Source: Prorocentrum cordatum (lineage: Eukaryota > Sar > Dinophyceae > Prorocentrales > Prorocentraceae). From it: 52,500 bases of DNA. The stretch spans positions 20,001-72,500 of the forward strand of contig CAUYUJ010014359.1 of NCBI GenBank assembly GCA_963575745.1, in the 5' to 3' direction. Positions 41,477 to 51,754 of this stretch are shown here, one piece after another; position 1 is the stretch's first letter, and every line of letters starts with the position of its first letter. The position numbers were made by a program, and so were the translations under genes. The notes under the pieces are model-generated. The model was given only the letters and a program-made list of their open reading frames with translations, was not told the DNA's origin and did not search any database.

Positions 41477-43062
41477 GAGATGTTGCTGCTCGCCGAGATG
41501 TTGGAGGCGGCCAGCTCGCCAGACTTGGCACTGGCTACAGATCTGGCGCGCGGTTTCCCTCTCGTCGGGGAGATGCCGCGCAGCGGCGCCATGCGCCCAT
41601 GCACTCCGGGGCCCGGAGAGTCCCGGGGGCGGCTCCTCGTGGTCGCGCCGGAACAGAACGAGCGCATCCTCGGGAGAGTCATGGCAGCAGGGCATTCGGA
41701 CGCTAACGTGGCCGAGGCCCTGCGCGACCGCGCGCGCGCCGAAGTGGAGGCTGGCCAGGCCTGCTGGCGCCCGCTGCCGCCGGGCCTCGCCGGCGTCGTG
41801 CTGTCCGCGTTTCGGCGCCGACGAAGGTTGGCGCGTCGTGGGCGGTTGGTGGTCCCGCAAGGTACGGGCCATCGACGACCTCACAGCCTCTGGGGTCAAC
41901 GCCACGGCCGCGGCGCACGAGAGTGTCGAGCATGAAACGCTCGACACTTTGGCGGCCAATGTCCAATCCCTGGCCGCTGGCGGAGCCAGCGTGGAGCACG
42001 TGCGCTTCCGGAAGGACGATGTGTGCGGTGCATATAAGATTCTCCCAGTACGCCAGGACCGCATGCCGTTTGCAGCCGCCATAACGGCGGACTCGGTGGA
42101 GCGGGGCTCGTTCCTGCAGCTGCTTTGTTGCCCGTTTGGGGCCAAAGCGAGTGTCCACGCGTGGCAGCGCGTAGGTTGGGCCTTCCAGTGCATTTTGTTG
42201 AACCTGTTCAGCATAGTGTACCCGCGTTTCGTGGACGATTTTTTCGGAGTGGATGCGGACAGCGCTCTGCCCCGAGATGGCGCGGTCTCCAGTGCTTCCT
42301 TGGCGCGCCTGGTAATCCAGGAGCTGCTCGGGTGGCGGCTTGACCCTCGAAAGTCGGTCACGGCTGCTCGCAGCTTTGTAGCGCTCGGCGTGCGCGTGTC
42401 TCTAGACGCAGCGGCACGGCTGCTGCACTTTGTCGTCCCCGCCGAGAAATGCTCCAAGTGGCTGGCAGAGATTTCTGGCATTCTCGAGAGCCAGAGGCTC
42501 ACGCCAGCACGCGCGCAGAAACTGGCGGGGCGGCTGAGCTGGGGCGCCGCGGAGGTATTCGGGAAAGGTGCCCGCGTGTACCTGGCGCCATTCTTCCGGC
42601 ACGCTTGCGGCAGCAGCAGTCTGATGCCGGCGCGCCTGGTCAGGGCGCTCGATTGGTGGCAGCGTTTCTTGGCAACGCATCTCCGGAAGAGCATGCCACT
42701 GGAGCCGTCCGCCAAACCGCGTTTGGTGGTTTACAAGGACGTAACAGGTGCAGGCACGTTGGCTTGGGTCGCGGCGCTTGCAGGTCAGCGCTTGTTCTCG
42801 TCTGCGTTCGCGCCCCGCTGGCTCACCCAGTGGGCGAGCTTCCGTAGGCAGCAAATTGCCACGTGGGAGCTGGTCGCCGCCGTTTGTGTTTTGTGGTATT
42901 TCCTTGAATCTGCCGCGGGCGCCGGCGGCCTCGACACAGTGCTGTTCATTGATTCGTCGGTGGCGCTGGGCACGCCGCTTCGTGGCTGCTCGCGCCGGCG
43001 GGACTGGAACGAGTCAGTGTCCGGCATATGGTTCGCAGCGGCGGACCGAGGCCATATTTTGA
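41432..43062 (+). pseudogene. Reverse transcriptase / RNase H, frameshifted and 3'-truncated
   Basis: The first frame (41432 to about 41805) reads EMLEAASSPDLALATDLARG, FPLVGEMPRSGAM, a typical N-terminal lead-in of DIRS-like RTs. A one-base shift near 41805 moves to the frame reading RFGADEGWRVVGGWWSRKVR and AIDDLTASGVN (RT finger/palm entry), then KASVHAWQRVGWAF and YPRFVDDFFGVDAD, where FVDD is the catalytic Y/F-x-D-D box. The thumb follows, then an RNase H-like part with VYKDVTGAG, TWELVAAV and LFIDSSVALG supplying the acidic residues. RNase H stops being recognisable at about 43062, where the satellite array begins. It would copy element RNA into DNA; this copy is broken by the shift and the truncation. 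The frame runs on into the satellite without function. Confidence 0.8.
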
Positions 43063-46000
43063 ATATTCTCTTGCGCAGCTGTGCTCTAGAGCTGGGACAT
43101 CTTTATTCTCTTGCACAGCTGTGCTCTAGAGCTCGGACATCTTTATTTTCGTCGTTCGTCGTGTCGTTCGTCCCCCTCGCCCCCCCCCTGTCCACGCTTC
43201 CCAGGGTAGCCCCCCTGGGCCACGGAACCCTTTATTTTCGTCGTTCGTCGTGTCGTTCGTCCCCCTCGCCCCCCCCCGTCCCCCTCGCCCCCCCCCTGTC
43301 CACGCTTCCCAGGGTACCCCTCGCCCCCCCCCCTGTCCACGCTTCCCAGGGTAGCCCCCCTGGGCCACGGAACCCTTTATTTTCGTCGTTCGTCTTGGGT
43401 TCGTCCCTCCTCGCCCGCCCTCGCCCCCGTCGCCCCCCCCCCCTGTCCACGCTTCCCAGGGTACCCCTCGCCCCCCCCCCTGTCCACGCTTCCCAGGGTA
43501 GCCCCCCTGGGCCACGGAACCCTTTATTTTCGTCGTTCGTCGTGTCGTTTGTCCTCCTCGCCCCCCCCCCCTGTCCACGCTTCCCAGGGTAGCCCCCCTG
43601 GGCCACGGAACCCTTTATTCTCTTGCACAGCTGTGCTCTAGAGCTCGGACATCTTTATTCTCTTGCACAGCTGTGCTCTAGAGCTCGGACATCTTTATTT
43701 TCGTGTCGTGTCGTGTCGTTCGTCCCCCTGGCCCCCCCCCTGCCCCCCCCCGTCCAGGCTCCCCAGGGCAGCCCCCCTGGGCCTCCCGTCCAGGCTCCCC
43801 AGGGCAGCCCCTCTGGGCCTCGGACACCTTTATTTTCGTGTCGTGTCGTGTCGTTCGTCCCCCTGCCCCCCCCCCTGCCCCATCCCCGCCCAGGCTTCCC
43901 AGGCTCTTGGGGAGCCACTGGTCCTGGTCCTGGCCTCCCTGGCCCCGCTGGCCCTGGTGTCCTGGACCCAGCCTCCCCCCCCTGGCCCTGGCCACAAAAA
44001 GTGAACTCCTGGAGGAAGGAGGCGAAAGCTTCCTGTCTCCAGCAGCTCCTTTGTGCAAGAGCCAGGGCACGCGTGCCACTGTTTTCGTGTCGTGTCGTGT
44101 CGTGTTCGTTCGTCCCCCTGCCCCCCCCCTGCCCCCCCCCCCGTCCAGGCTTCCCAGGGCAGCCCCCCTGAGCCTCGGACACCTTTATTTTCGTGTCGTG
44201 TCGTCTCGTTCGTCCCCCAGCCCCCCTGGGTCTCGGACACTTTGATTCTCTTGCACAGCTGTGCTCTAGAGCTCGGACATCTTTATTCTCTTGCACAGCT
44301 GTGCTCTAGAGCTCAGACATCTTTATTTTCGTGTCGTGTCGTGTCGTTCGTCCCCCTGCCTTTCCTTTCCACGCTCCCCAGGGCAGCCCCCCTGGGCCTC
44401 GGACGCCTTTATTTTCGTGTCGTGTCGTCTCGTTCGTCCCCCAGCCCCCCTGGGTCTCGGACACCTTGATTCTCTTGCACAGCTGTGCTCTAGAGCTCGG
44501 ACATCTTTATTCTCTTGCACAGCTGTGCTCTAGAGCTCAGACATCTTTATTTTCGTGTCGTGTCGTGTCGTTCGTCCCCGTGCCCCCCCCCCCCTGCACC
44601 CCCCCGTCCAGGCTCCCCAGGGCAGCCCCCCTGGGCCTCGGACACCTTTATTTTCGTGTCGTGTCGTGTCGTTCGTCCCCCTGCCCCCCCCCTCTGCCCC
44701 CCCCGCCCAGGCTTCCCAGGGCAGCCCCCCTGAGCTTCGGACACCTTTGTGCAAGAGCCAGGGCACGCGTGCCACTTGTTTTCGTGTCGTGTCGTGTCGT
44801 GTCGTTCGTCCCCCTGCCCCCCCTCCTCCAGGCTTCCCAGGGCAGCCCCCCCCCTGGGCCTCGGACGCCTTTATTTTCGTGTCGTGTCGTGTCGTGTCCC
44901 CCTGCCACCCCATGCCCCTCCCCCATCCAGGCTTCCCAGGGCAGCCCCCCCCCTGGCCTCGGACATCTTTATTTTCGTGTCGTGTCGTGTCGTGTCGTTC
45001 GTCCCCCTGCCCCCCCTCCTCCAGGCTTCCCAGGGCAGCCCCCCCCTGGGCCTCGGACACCTTTATTTCGTGTCGTGTCGTGTCGTGTCGTTCGTCCCCC
45101 TGCCCCCCCTCCTCCAGGCTTCCCAGGGCACGCCCCCCCTGGCCTCGGAATCTTTTATGTTCGTGTCGTGTCCGTTCGTCCCCCTGCCCCCCCCCTGCCC
45201 CCCTCCCAGCCCCCTCCAGGCTTCCCAGGGCAGCCCCCCCCCTGGGCCTCGGACACCTTTATGTTCGTGTCGTGTGTCGTGTCGTTCGTCCACCTGCACC
45301 CCTTTCCACGCTTCCCAGGGTAGCCCCCCTGGGGTGACTGTTTATTTCGTGTCGTGTCGTGTCGTTCGTCCCCCTGCCTCCCCCCTCTGCCCCCCCCCCG
45401 CCCAGGCTTCCCAGGGCAGCCCCCCTGAGCCTCGGACACCTTTGTGCAAGAGCCAGGGCACGCGTGCCACTTGTTTTCGTGTCGTGTCGTGTCGTTCGTC
45501 CCCCCCCCTCCCCCCCCCCTGCCCCCCCCCCCGCCCAGGCTTCCCAGGGCAGCCCCCCTGAGCTCGGACACCTTTTTTCGTGTTCGTGTCGTGCGTTCGT
45601 CCCCCTGCCCCCCCCCTGCCCCCCCCCAGACCCAGCTCCCCCGTCCAGGCTTCCCAGGGCAGCCCCCCTGGGCCTCGGACATCTTTATTCTCTTGCACAG
45701 CTGTGCTCTAGAGCTCAGACATCTTTATTTTCGTCGTGGCTCGTGGTGGTTCGTCCCCCTCGACCCCCCCCCCCGAGCCTGAGCCCTAGCTTCCCTGGGC
45801 CACCCTTAGGACCTCCCCTCCGTCCAGGCGCTTCCCAGGGCAGCCCCCCTGGGCCGCGGAACCCTTTATTTTCGTCGTGGCTCGAGGTGGCTCGTCCCCC
45901 TCGGCCCCCTCCCTGAGCCTGAGCCCCAGCTCCCCTGAGCCACCCACCCTTGGGAGCCTTCCTCCGTCCAGGCTTCCCAAGGCAGCCCCCCTGTGCCGCG

Positions 46001-46068
46001 GAACCCTTTACTGTCGTCGTGGTTCGTGGCTCGTGGTGGTTCGTCCCCCTCGCCCCCCCTGAGCCTGC
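43063..46068 (+). repeat. C-rich satellite array inside the retroelement
   Basis: Three interleaved unit types. A 40-bp unit has TTCTCTTGCACAGCTGTGCT, CTAGAGCTCGGACATCTTTA. A ~100-130-bp unit has CTTTATTTTCGTGTCGTGTC, GTTCGTCCCCCTGCCCCCCC and GGCTTCCCAGGGCAGCCCCC. A third has TTTGTGCAAGAGCCAGGGCA, CGCGTGCCACTTGTTTTCG. All are joined at CTTTATT or CTTTGTG. The plus strand is strongly pyrimidine-biased with long C runs. It separates the RT from the recombinase, where a compact element would have a short linker or another gene. A one-off stretch at 43905-44050 (collagen-like GPAGPGVLDPASPPWP) is not repeated. Confidence 0.85.
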
Positions 46069-46312
46069 TTTTGGGGAGCATGATCACGCGGGAGAGCAGC
46101 GCGATGCGCCGGGAGGAAATGATGGAAAAAAGAGCTGGTCCATCGTCCATTGATCGTCGTCGGTCAGCCTGCCGCCGTGGCTCTTGCTGCGGTTTTCAGG
46201 AGCCCTCTCAGTGGCTCCAAAAGGGAGGGCCGCGCGCGTCTCGCAATCCGTCCGGGGGCAACTGTGGACTTCGGGCGCCCAGGGCGCCCCGGCGCGCCGT
46301 GCGCGGCACCAT

Positions 46313-46332
46313 CCGTAGCCATTAGGCCCAAG
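46313..46332 (+). other. Relic dinoflagellate spliced leader directly before an ATG
   Basis: CCGTAGCCATTAGGCCCAAG compared with the 22-nt DinoSL (D-CCGTAGCCATT-TTGGCTCAAG): 11 bases match continuously, then TT to A (one change plus one deletion) and CTC to CCC; 19 of 22 positions agree counting the leading T. The ATG of the recombinase frame follows with no spacer. DinoSL is added only to mRNA by trans-splicing, so a genomic copy at a 5' end is the known signature of mRNA reverse transcription and reintegration. Confidence 0.6.
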
Positions 46333-47896
46333 ATGGACCGGAAACGTTTGCGGGGGAAGCAGCCTGGCGGCGATGGTGGCCCGGCTCTGGCCCCGCGCGC
46401 GTTGCCGGCAAGCCTGGCTGCGCCGCCACTGGCCCCGCCGGCCCTGAGCGAGTGGTTCGCCGCCGTGCTCAGGCGCGCGCCTCCTGAGTGCCATCCGCAG
46501 TCGCCCCAGTGCGTCTTGGGGGAGCTGGCTGCTGGCGGCGCCGTTGACGGAATTGATTTTTCCGGTTCGGGCGTGCAGGAATTGAAGGACGTGTGGCCGT
46601 GCCTCCGCGACATCCGTGACGAATTCGTGGCGGCCTTGTCCATCTGGTCGGCCCGCCCCGCGGCGGGGGCGCCCTCTGCGCAAGCAGGGGCACGCGTTCC
46701 GCGGGCCGCGCCCAGGCCGCCGCCTGGCGGAGCGCCAGGGGCAGGTAATCAGGCGCGACCAGGGGACAAGGCGCCGGATTCGGGACTTGCTGCAGAGGTC
46801 GGCGACGCGGCGTTGGCGGCGCTCGGGTTCCTCGCTGCAGCACGCCTCCGGCGCGAGGTCGTGGCGCCCGGGGAGCTGGCGGATGCGGTGCAAGCGTTGG
46901 GCCGCATCACGCCGGAGGAACTGCTCCATGCGTGGGAAAAGCGCCACGGGTCATTCCCAGCACCCCCTGGGAACGCGCGGCCCATATCAGGCCCGAGATG
47001 GCAGGGTTCATGGAAACGCAGGAACTCCTCAGGCGCGAGCTCCTTGCGTGGCATCGCAGCGCATGCAAGTATGCCTCTCCGGTGCGTTTGTGGGGGCAAG
47101 TGGCCCAGAACCTCGGGGTGGAACCCTGGCCCCCAGCGGAGCCTGTGCTGGGGGCGTTCGCTTTGCAATGCAGAACGGGGCCAGCCTGATGACGTACTGT
47201 ACGCAGATCCGGCTGCTCCACATGCCGCTGAGGTGCTTGTAGGACACGTCATGCTTGGCGCGCGGGGCGAGCAAAGCATGACGTGGTCACCCAGCGTTAC
47301 CGGGCGCGGGCGTCGGCGCGACAGACCCGATCCCTGGCGCAGCACGTTTGGGAGGCGCTGGGCGACCCTGCGACGGCGGATGCCTTCGTGGTGGCCAGGC
47401 AGTTCTGCTTCCGTTTCGCTTCCGAGCTGGTGCCCCTGCAAGCAGACGGGCCCCGCTCCAAGGCGGCCTGCCGACGGCGAGCGTGCATCTGCATATGCGC
47501 AAGACGTGCGCGGAGACAACGGTCGTGTCCAGGCGGTGCGTTTGCGCCCTGCAGTCGCGGCAGCTTTGCGGAGTGTGCGTGCTTCATGGCCGTGTTCAGA
47601 CAGGCCGGGTGTTCCCGGGGTTGTCCTACAGGCACGCCTTGTCTCAGCTGAAGGTTGCGGCGCTGGCGTTGGGGTTCGAGCGAGCCGCAGAATGGGGCAC
47701 ACATGTCTTTCGCCGCGGCTGGGCCGACGAGTGCCTGGCTGCCGGGGGCGTCCCGGCGCTGTTCCACAGCGGGGGATGGCGCGGGGTGGCCGCCTTCGGT
47801 TACGCCTCGGCGGCGTCGCGGAGCGCGGCGACTGCGGCGGAGTGGCTTGTCGAGTTCTCGGAGTCGTCTGCGTCCGAGGGGGCGCCCTTGCCCTGA
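46333..47896 (+). pseudogene. Tyrosine recombinase of DIRS-order retroelement, multiply frameshifted
   Basis: The start is the ATG immediately after the spliced-leader relic (MDRKRLRGKQPGG). The frame from 46333 is followed to about 46940 (RITPEELLHAWEK). It shifts to ETQELLRRELLAWHRSACKY and SPVRLWGQVAQNLGVEPW (DNA-binding N-terminal helix bundle), then LMTYCTQIRLLHMPL, then FVVARQFCFRFASELVPLQ (catalytic Arg I region), and finally, in a further frame to the stop at 47896, VHLHMRKTC, FPGLSYRHALSQLKVAALAL, GTHVFRRGWADECLAAGG (H-x-x-R), LFHSGGWRGVAAFGY (His/Trp and the nucleophile Tyr). All motifs of the tyrosine recombinase family are in order, but at least four frame changes show decay. It would integrate circular cDNA of the element without making a target duplication. 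Confidence 0.75.
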
Positions 47897-48061
47897 GCCA
47901 GACAGAAAAGGACGGCTCTTGCGTTGGTCCGCTTCGCCTGCGCATAGGGCTGGCGCCTTCCATTCCACCGTTCCCAGGCGCCCTCCGCGGCATCGCGTCC
48001 AGTGTTGCGGCAGGCGTAGGCTGCGGTCACGTCGCCAGCAGTGGGGTTGTGGCCTGGGTCG

Positions 48062-48756
48062 CCGTGAGCCCCAGCAGTGGGTCTCGAATTTTCTGTGAGG
48101 GTCTCTCGAGCGCCCAAGGCTGGCCGCACCGAGTGTGTTGCCCAAAGGTCCGTGCGGACGCACTGGGCCACCAAGGGGGGAGGCAGCCCACTGGAATCTT
48201 CATCGTCCCTGAACGTGGTTCCTGGGGAGGGAGATTCCAAGCAGGCTCCATCCCTTCTCGCCCTGGTTGGATTCGCAGACTCGTCCCTCCAGGTCGGTCC
48301 TCCTTCCGCCCGTGTCCGAGGTGGGGTATCAAGTGTCGGCATTCGCTGCCGAGGCAGTCTCGCTTGCTCCCGCGGGGTTTCGCGGGGGCCCTGTGAGGTT
48401 CCCCCCCTGTTGCTCGCAGGCGGCGCCTCTGTGGCGCCAGGGGTCCCAGGGCTCTCGTGGTGCGAACCTCCGAGGGCCCCGTCGCTGTTGAGGTGGCGCC
48501 TCGGTGCCGCCCGTGGTGCCCCAGGAGGGTTCTTGGCAGGACATCGCGTCGTCTGCAGGCCGTGGGCTCGTTGCTGGCGTCGCCAGCGTCCCCGCCCTCA
48601 CTCCCTAGTGGGTCTGGTGCGTTGGCCAGCAGGGTCTCGAGTTTTCCGTGAGGGTCTCTCGAGCGCCCCAGGCTGGCCGGACCGGGTGTGCTGCCCAAAG
48701 TTCCGTGCGGGCGCACTGGACCACCCAGGGGGGAGGCAGCCCACTGGAGTCTTCTG
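48062..48756 (+). repeat. Direct duplication of a ~150-bp block
   Basis: 48062-48209 and 48605-48756 share GTGGGTCT, TGTGAGGGTCTCTCGAGCGC, CCAAGGCTGGCCG, GTGTG(T/C)TGCCCAAAG, TCCGTGCGG, GGAGGCAGCCCACTGGA and GTCTTC. The second copy abuts the right direct repeat of the retroelement. The sequence between them (48210-48604) is unassigned. Confidence 0.8.
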
Positions 48757-48759
48757 GGG

Positions 48760-48872
48760 GAAAAAATAGTATGGGGACGAAAAATAGTTCGGGGACGATT
48801 TTTGATGTTTTTTTTGTAAAAACCATTTGGGGGTATTGGTTGGCTATTTTAAATTTCTCGTCCAGAGTCCCC
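48760..48872 (+). repeat. Right direct repeat of the retroelement
   Basis: GAAAAAATAGTATGGGGACG, AATAGTTCGGGGACGATTTT, AACCATTTGGGGGTATTGGT, TTTCTCGTCCAGAGTCCC; same order as 41371-41476, about 113 bp. Confidence 0.8.
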
Positions 48873-50370
48873 CTGTGGGAGGACAGGCCCGACTTACGCC
48901 CAGGCCTCCCTCGCGCCCCCAGGCCTCCAGCGTGTGGAACCGCAGACACCGACGTCTCTCGGGGGCCCGCGCAGGACCACGCGCGGGCCTCCACAGGGTC
49001 GCACGGGGCCGCCGGGGGGGCCCACGCAAGGTCACGGGGCCCCAGGGCCGCCAAAGGATGTTTCCGGAGGGGAGGCCAGCCTTGTGGAAGTCGATCAAAT
49101 CATGTTTCAAACATGTCTGAAACAGGTTAAAACATGTTTGAAACGTTTTTAGAACATGGTGTATACATTTTAAGCACATCTTTCATTGAGTGATCGGATT
49201 TTTAGAGTGTCTATTGTCGTCGACCGGAGGGGAAGCTGGCCCCGGGGAAAGGTTCGGGACTTCCAGGGCCCCCGTATTCGGGGGTGGACAGACCTCCTAT
49301 CCTGACACGTCGATTAGCGAATTGGCCGTTTTCGGTCCGCGAGAGGGCGTCGCGGCCGTCCTTCTTGCGGGTCCAGGTCCGCCGGTTTCGGTCCCAGGCC
49401 GTCTTCGCTAAGGGGAGGTTTGCTAAAGCGAGGTTTGTCCACCGCCGGCGTGTGGAAAAGGCAGTGCGCCGGATCTCCGGGCCCTTGCCCCTTCCGGAGG
49501 AGAGCCTGCGGGGCCCCAGGGGGGCCTGCAGAGGCTTCCGCAGGCCCAGGGCGGCCCAGAGCGTCGGAGAGCGAGCCTCGGTCCTTCTCCCCCGTGCTTC
49601 CCCCGCTCCCCCCCCCCCCTCTCTGGACGGCTCTCTCTTCCCCCCGCCCGCCGACTGCCCGCCAGGGACTGGGCCCGCGCTCACTGTCGGCGGCGTCCCC
49701 CATGGGGTCGCTCGACCTGCCGTACGAGCCGTCGAGGCCAGCGCGCGCTCGGGGAGGTGCCATCGTCAAAGGTTTGAGGCTCGATTTTCTACGAGGATCG
49801 AGGAAGGAGCGGCCAGGATCCTGGTTTTGAAGGTTATCGTGTCTTTTCTATATTTGCTGGACTTCCGTGGACGTGTGAAGGCCTCTGGAGACCTCCATGG
49901 ATCGAGACTGTTCCGTTGTTTGAGTAATGTCGGCCTCCTGCAGGGACGTTCTCAGGCTCCTTGACCGTCAAAGCGATTCCTGACCAGAAGCTAGTTCCCA
50001 AGAGTTCTGGAGCCTGCGCGTTGAAGAAGTCATGATGTCGGATGTCAGGGTCCCATCTTCTCCCTGCTTTTTGTCCTTCCTCCCTGCTCCGTCCGTTCTC
50101 CCTCCCCCTCCGTCAACTGAACTGCTCCAGCTTTCTTAGCCTTGGCGCCTGAGCCGGGGGAATGGCTAGTGCAGGCCGGTGCTTGGCGCTTCTCTGGTCT
50201 CTCGGCCCGATGGGCGACCCGCCGAGGTATGCCTCGGCTACCCTTTCTCGTTCCTGCCGTCACTGGTAGTACGCACCCGAGGATCCACTGGCTGGCAGCG
50301 ACAATCTAACCCCTCAAGAGCCCCATCGCGACTCAAAGGTGTGAGGGCACACCCAAGTTGATGCCTCACT
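48873..50370. other. No supportable gene; CATGTTTCAAAC repeats inside
   Basis: GC-rich with overlapping frames. At 49085-49150 an AT-rich patch carries AATCATGTTTCAAACATGTC, TGAAACAGG, AAAACATGTTTGAAACG: inverted and direct versions of CATGTTTCAAAC that could fold into a hairpin. Confidence 0.5.
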
Positions 50371-50439
50371 AATGCGTCGTGGCATGCGAAAACACCGGGT
50401 CCTCTGCCAGGCCTGGTCGAAGTTCCGACGCAACGCCAG

Positions 50440-50711
50440 GGACCGCGATCAGTACATCGGGGACGAAGTGCTACCCGACAGTGGTCAGAATACCCACCAC
50501 GGGATTTCGAGATCAGCTTGTGCAGGATCTCCACGGCCGGGGCATTCACATTACAGTTCTCACGCGAGACGGATACTCAGGTGCAGAACGAGGCGCTCTT
50601 GGACTGCCCACCCAAAAAGTTTCTGGAACAGCCATGCCCCTTCGGATGAACGGGGGATGGATCACCGCTGGAAAGAAGAAGCTAATCGTTGGTACCAGCA
50701 CGGGAAGATAA
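50440..50711 (+). CDS. Candidate exon, unrecognised protein
   Basis: Follows a possible acceptor (CAACGCCAG|GGACC). The frame reads TAISTSGTKCYPTVVRIP, TTGFRDQLVQDLHGRGIHI, TVLTRDGYSGAERGALGLP, TQKVSGTAMPLRMNGGWI, TAGKKKLIVGTSTGR, then TAA (50709-50711). Composition is balanced and protein-like. The pattern of a helix (RDQLVQDLHGRGI) followed by a strand (HITVLTRD) is what an alpha/beta fold would give. No catalytic motif is visible, so no function is assigned. An overlapping frame from 50372 is also open to 51076, so the true frame is not settled. Confidence 0.3.
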
Positions 50712-50746
50712 TGCCATGCATGTTTGCGCTTTGGCCCTCCCCTGAG

Positions 50747-50922
50747 GACCTCGGAAGCTCGAGCGCGTGTTTAGGCCGCGTGCCTCTCCGCATGCCCAGA
50801 CCGTACACCGGGCTCTCCGCTGGCAATGCGCGGAGTGTGCTTGTACTTTCACTCCCAAGACAGGGCCGTTTGCCGAATGCGGTGACCTCCCCCGAGCCTT
50901 TTTGCTCATTTGCAGGATGTGA
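50747..50922 (+). CDS. Candidate Cys-rich small exon
   Basis: The frame GPRKLERVFRPRASPHAQTV, HRALRWQCAECACTFTPKTG, PFAECGDLPRAFLLICRM ends at TGA (50920-50922). It contains a C-x2-C-x-C...C...C pattern resembling a small zinc-binding element. A TGAG|GA junction at 50746 is a possible acceptor. However, TTTTTGCTCATTTGCAG|GATG at 50915 is itself a good acceptor, so this stretch may instead be intronic, with an exon starting at 50916 and reading CEERAIWRQPFF, LACLRCGAHNVERP to TGA near 51076. The alternatives cannot be separated by eye. Confidence 0.2.
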
Positions 50923-51129
50923 AGAACGGGCAATTTGGCGCCAACCATTCTTTGTCTTCCGACGCCTCCGCATCGACCAGGCCGTGCTGGCTTGTCTGCG
51001 TTGCGGGGCGCACAATGTGGAGCGGCCAGAAGGTCAGGAGCTGCAGCGCGTGGAGATTCAACACGCAAGCGTCTGATGTAACACGCAATCGACCGTTTTA
51101 CCTTATCAAAATAACATATTCGTAGCTTC

Positions 51130-51470
51130 TGGCCTCTTCGTGCTGAGTTGGCAGAGTGGTGGGGCCGCGCCTGATCAAAGCGTGGTGGGATCGTCTCGGA
51201 TCTTGTTCTCGTCGTTTAGTCATTCCTTCGGCGGCCTCCGCGGGACTCCTGGTCGCCGCGGGAATGACCGCTTGAAGCATGCAGCTGGCCGCTCTCTGAA
51301 TGGCCTGGTACGAGCGTGTTTCTTTATTGCTTGGGGCATGACGGGCGTCATGGCCCCCGCCGCAGCCCCCCCCATGACGTAACGCTCCCCCCCTCAGTGC
51401 GCTCGCACTGCCGCCGTGCGCATCGGGATCCGCACAGGTGTCCGCATAGGAATCCGCATAGGAGTCTGGT
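51130..51470. other. No supportable gene
   Basis: Mixed sequence; nothing recognised. Confidence 0.4.
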
Positions 51471-51474
51471 CCGC

Positions 51475-51475
51475 A

Positions 51476-51535
<60 letters not shown>

Positions 51536-51592
51536 CTCGTCCTCGTCGCTCGTCGCTCGTCGCTCGTCGCTCGTCGCTCGTCGCTCATCGTC
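51475..51592 (+). repeat. (GTC)n and GTCGCTC microsatellites
   Basis: Pure GTC run 51476-51532, then CTCGTC, then five copies of CGTCGCT(CGTCGCT) heptamer 51545-51582. Confidence 0.95.
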
Positions 51593-51754
51593 GTCGTGCG
51601 CGCGGACGCGGCTGGAGCCTGTTTTTTTATTCCGGGCCGATGACGGCAATCATCTGTTTGTGAGAGGGGCCGATGTCGTCACGTTTCGCGCCGGCGGCGT
51701 CTGGGAATGCCTAGGACTGACCGAGGACGGGTAGCAGCAGCATGTGGGTGGCGA

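Larger units (their letters stand above)
41272..48872 (+). mobile_element. Decayed DIRS-order (tyrosine-recombinase) retrotransposon
   Basis: Contains, in order, a direct repeat (41371-41476), a reverse transcriptase/RNase H region (41432-43062), a 3-kb satellite array, a tyrosine recombinase (46333-47896), a duplicated 150-bp block (48062, 48605) and a second copy of the direct repeat (48760-48872). RT-RNase H followed by a tyrosine recombinase, with direct rather than long inverted ends, is the layout of PAT/Ngaro-like DIRS-order elements. No methyltransferase or gag was recognised. Both enzymes have frameshifts, so the copy is inactive. The exact outer ends are not established. Confidence 0.7.

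Noticed and set aside
43071-45916. Long Ser/Pro/Arg and Gly/Asp/Thr frames in the satellite array
   Set aside because: They are produced by the tandem units; the RT frame merely reads through into them.
51394-51663. Poly-Thr/Val/Asp frames near the GTC tract
   Set aside because: Microsatellite artefact.
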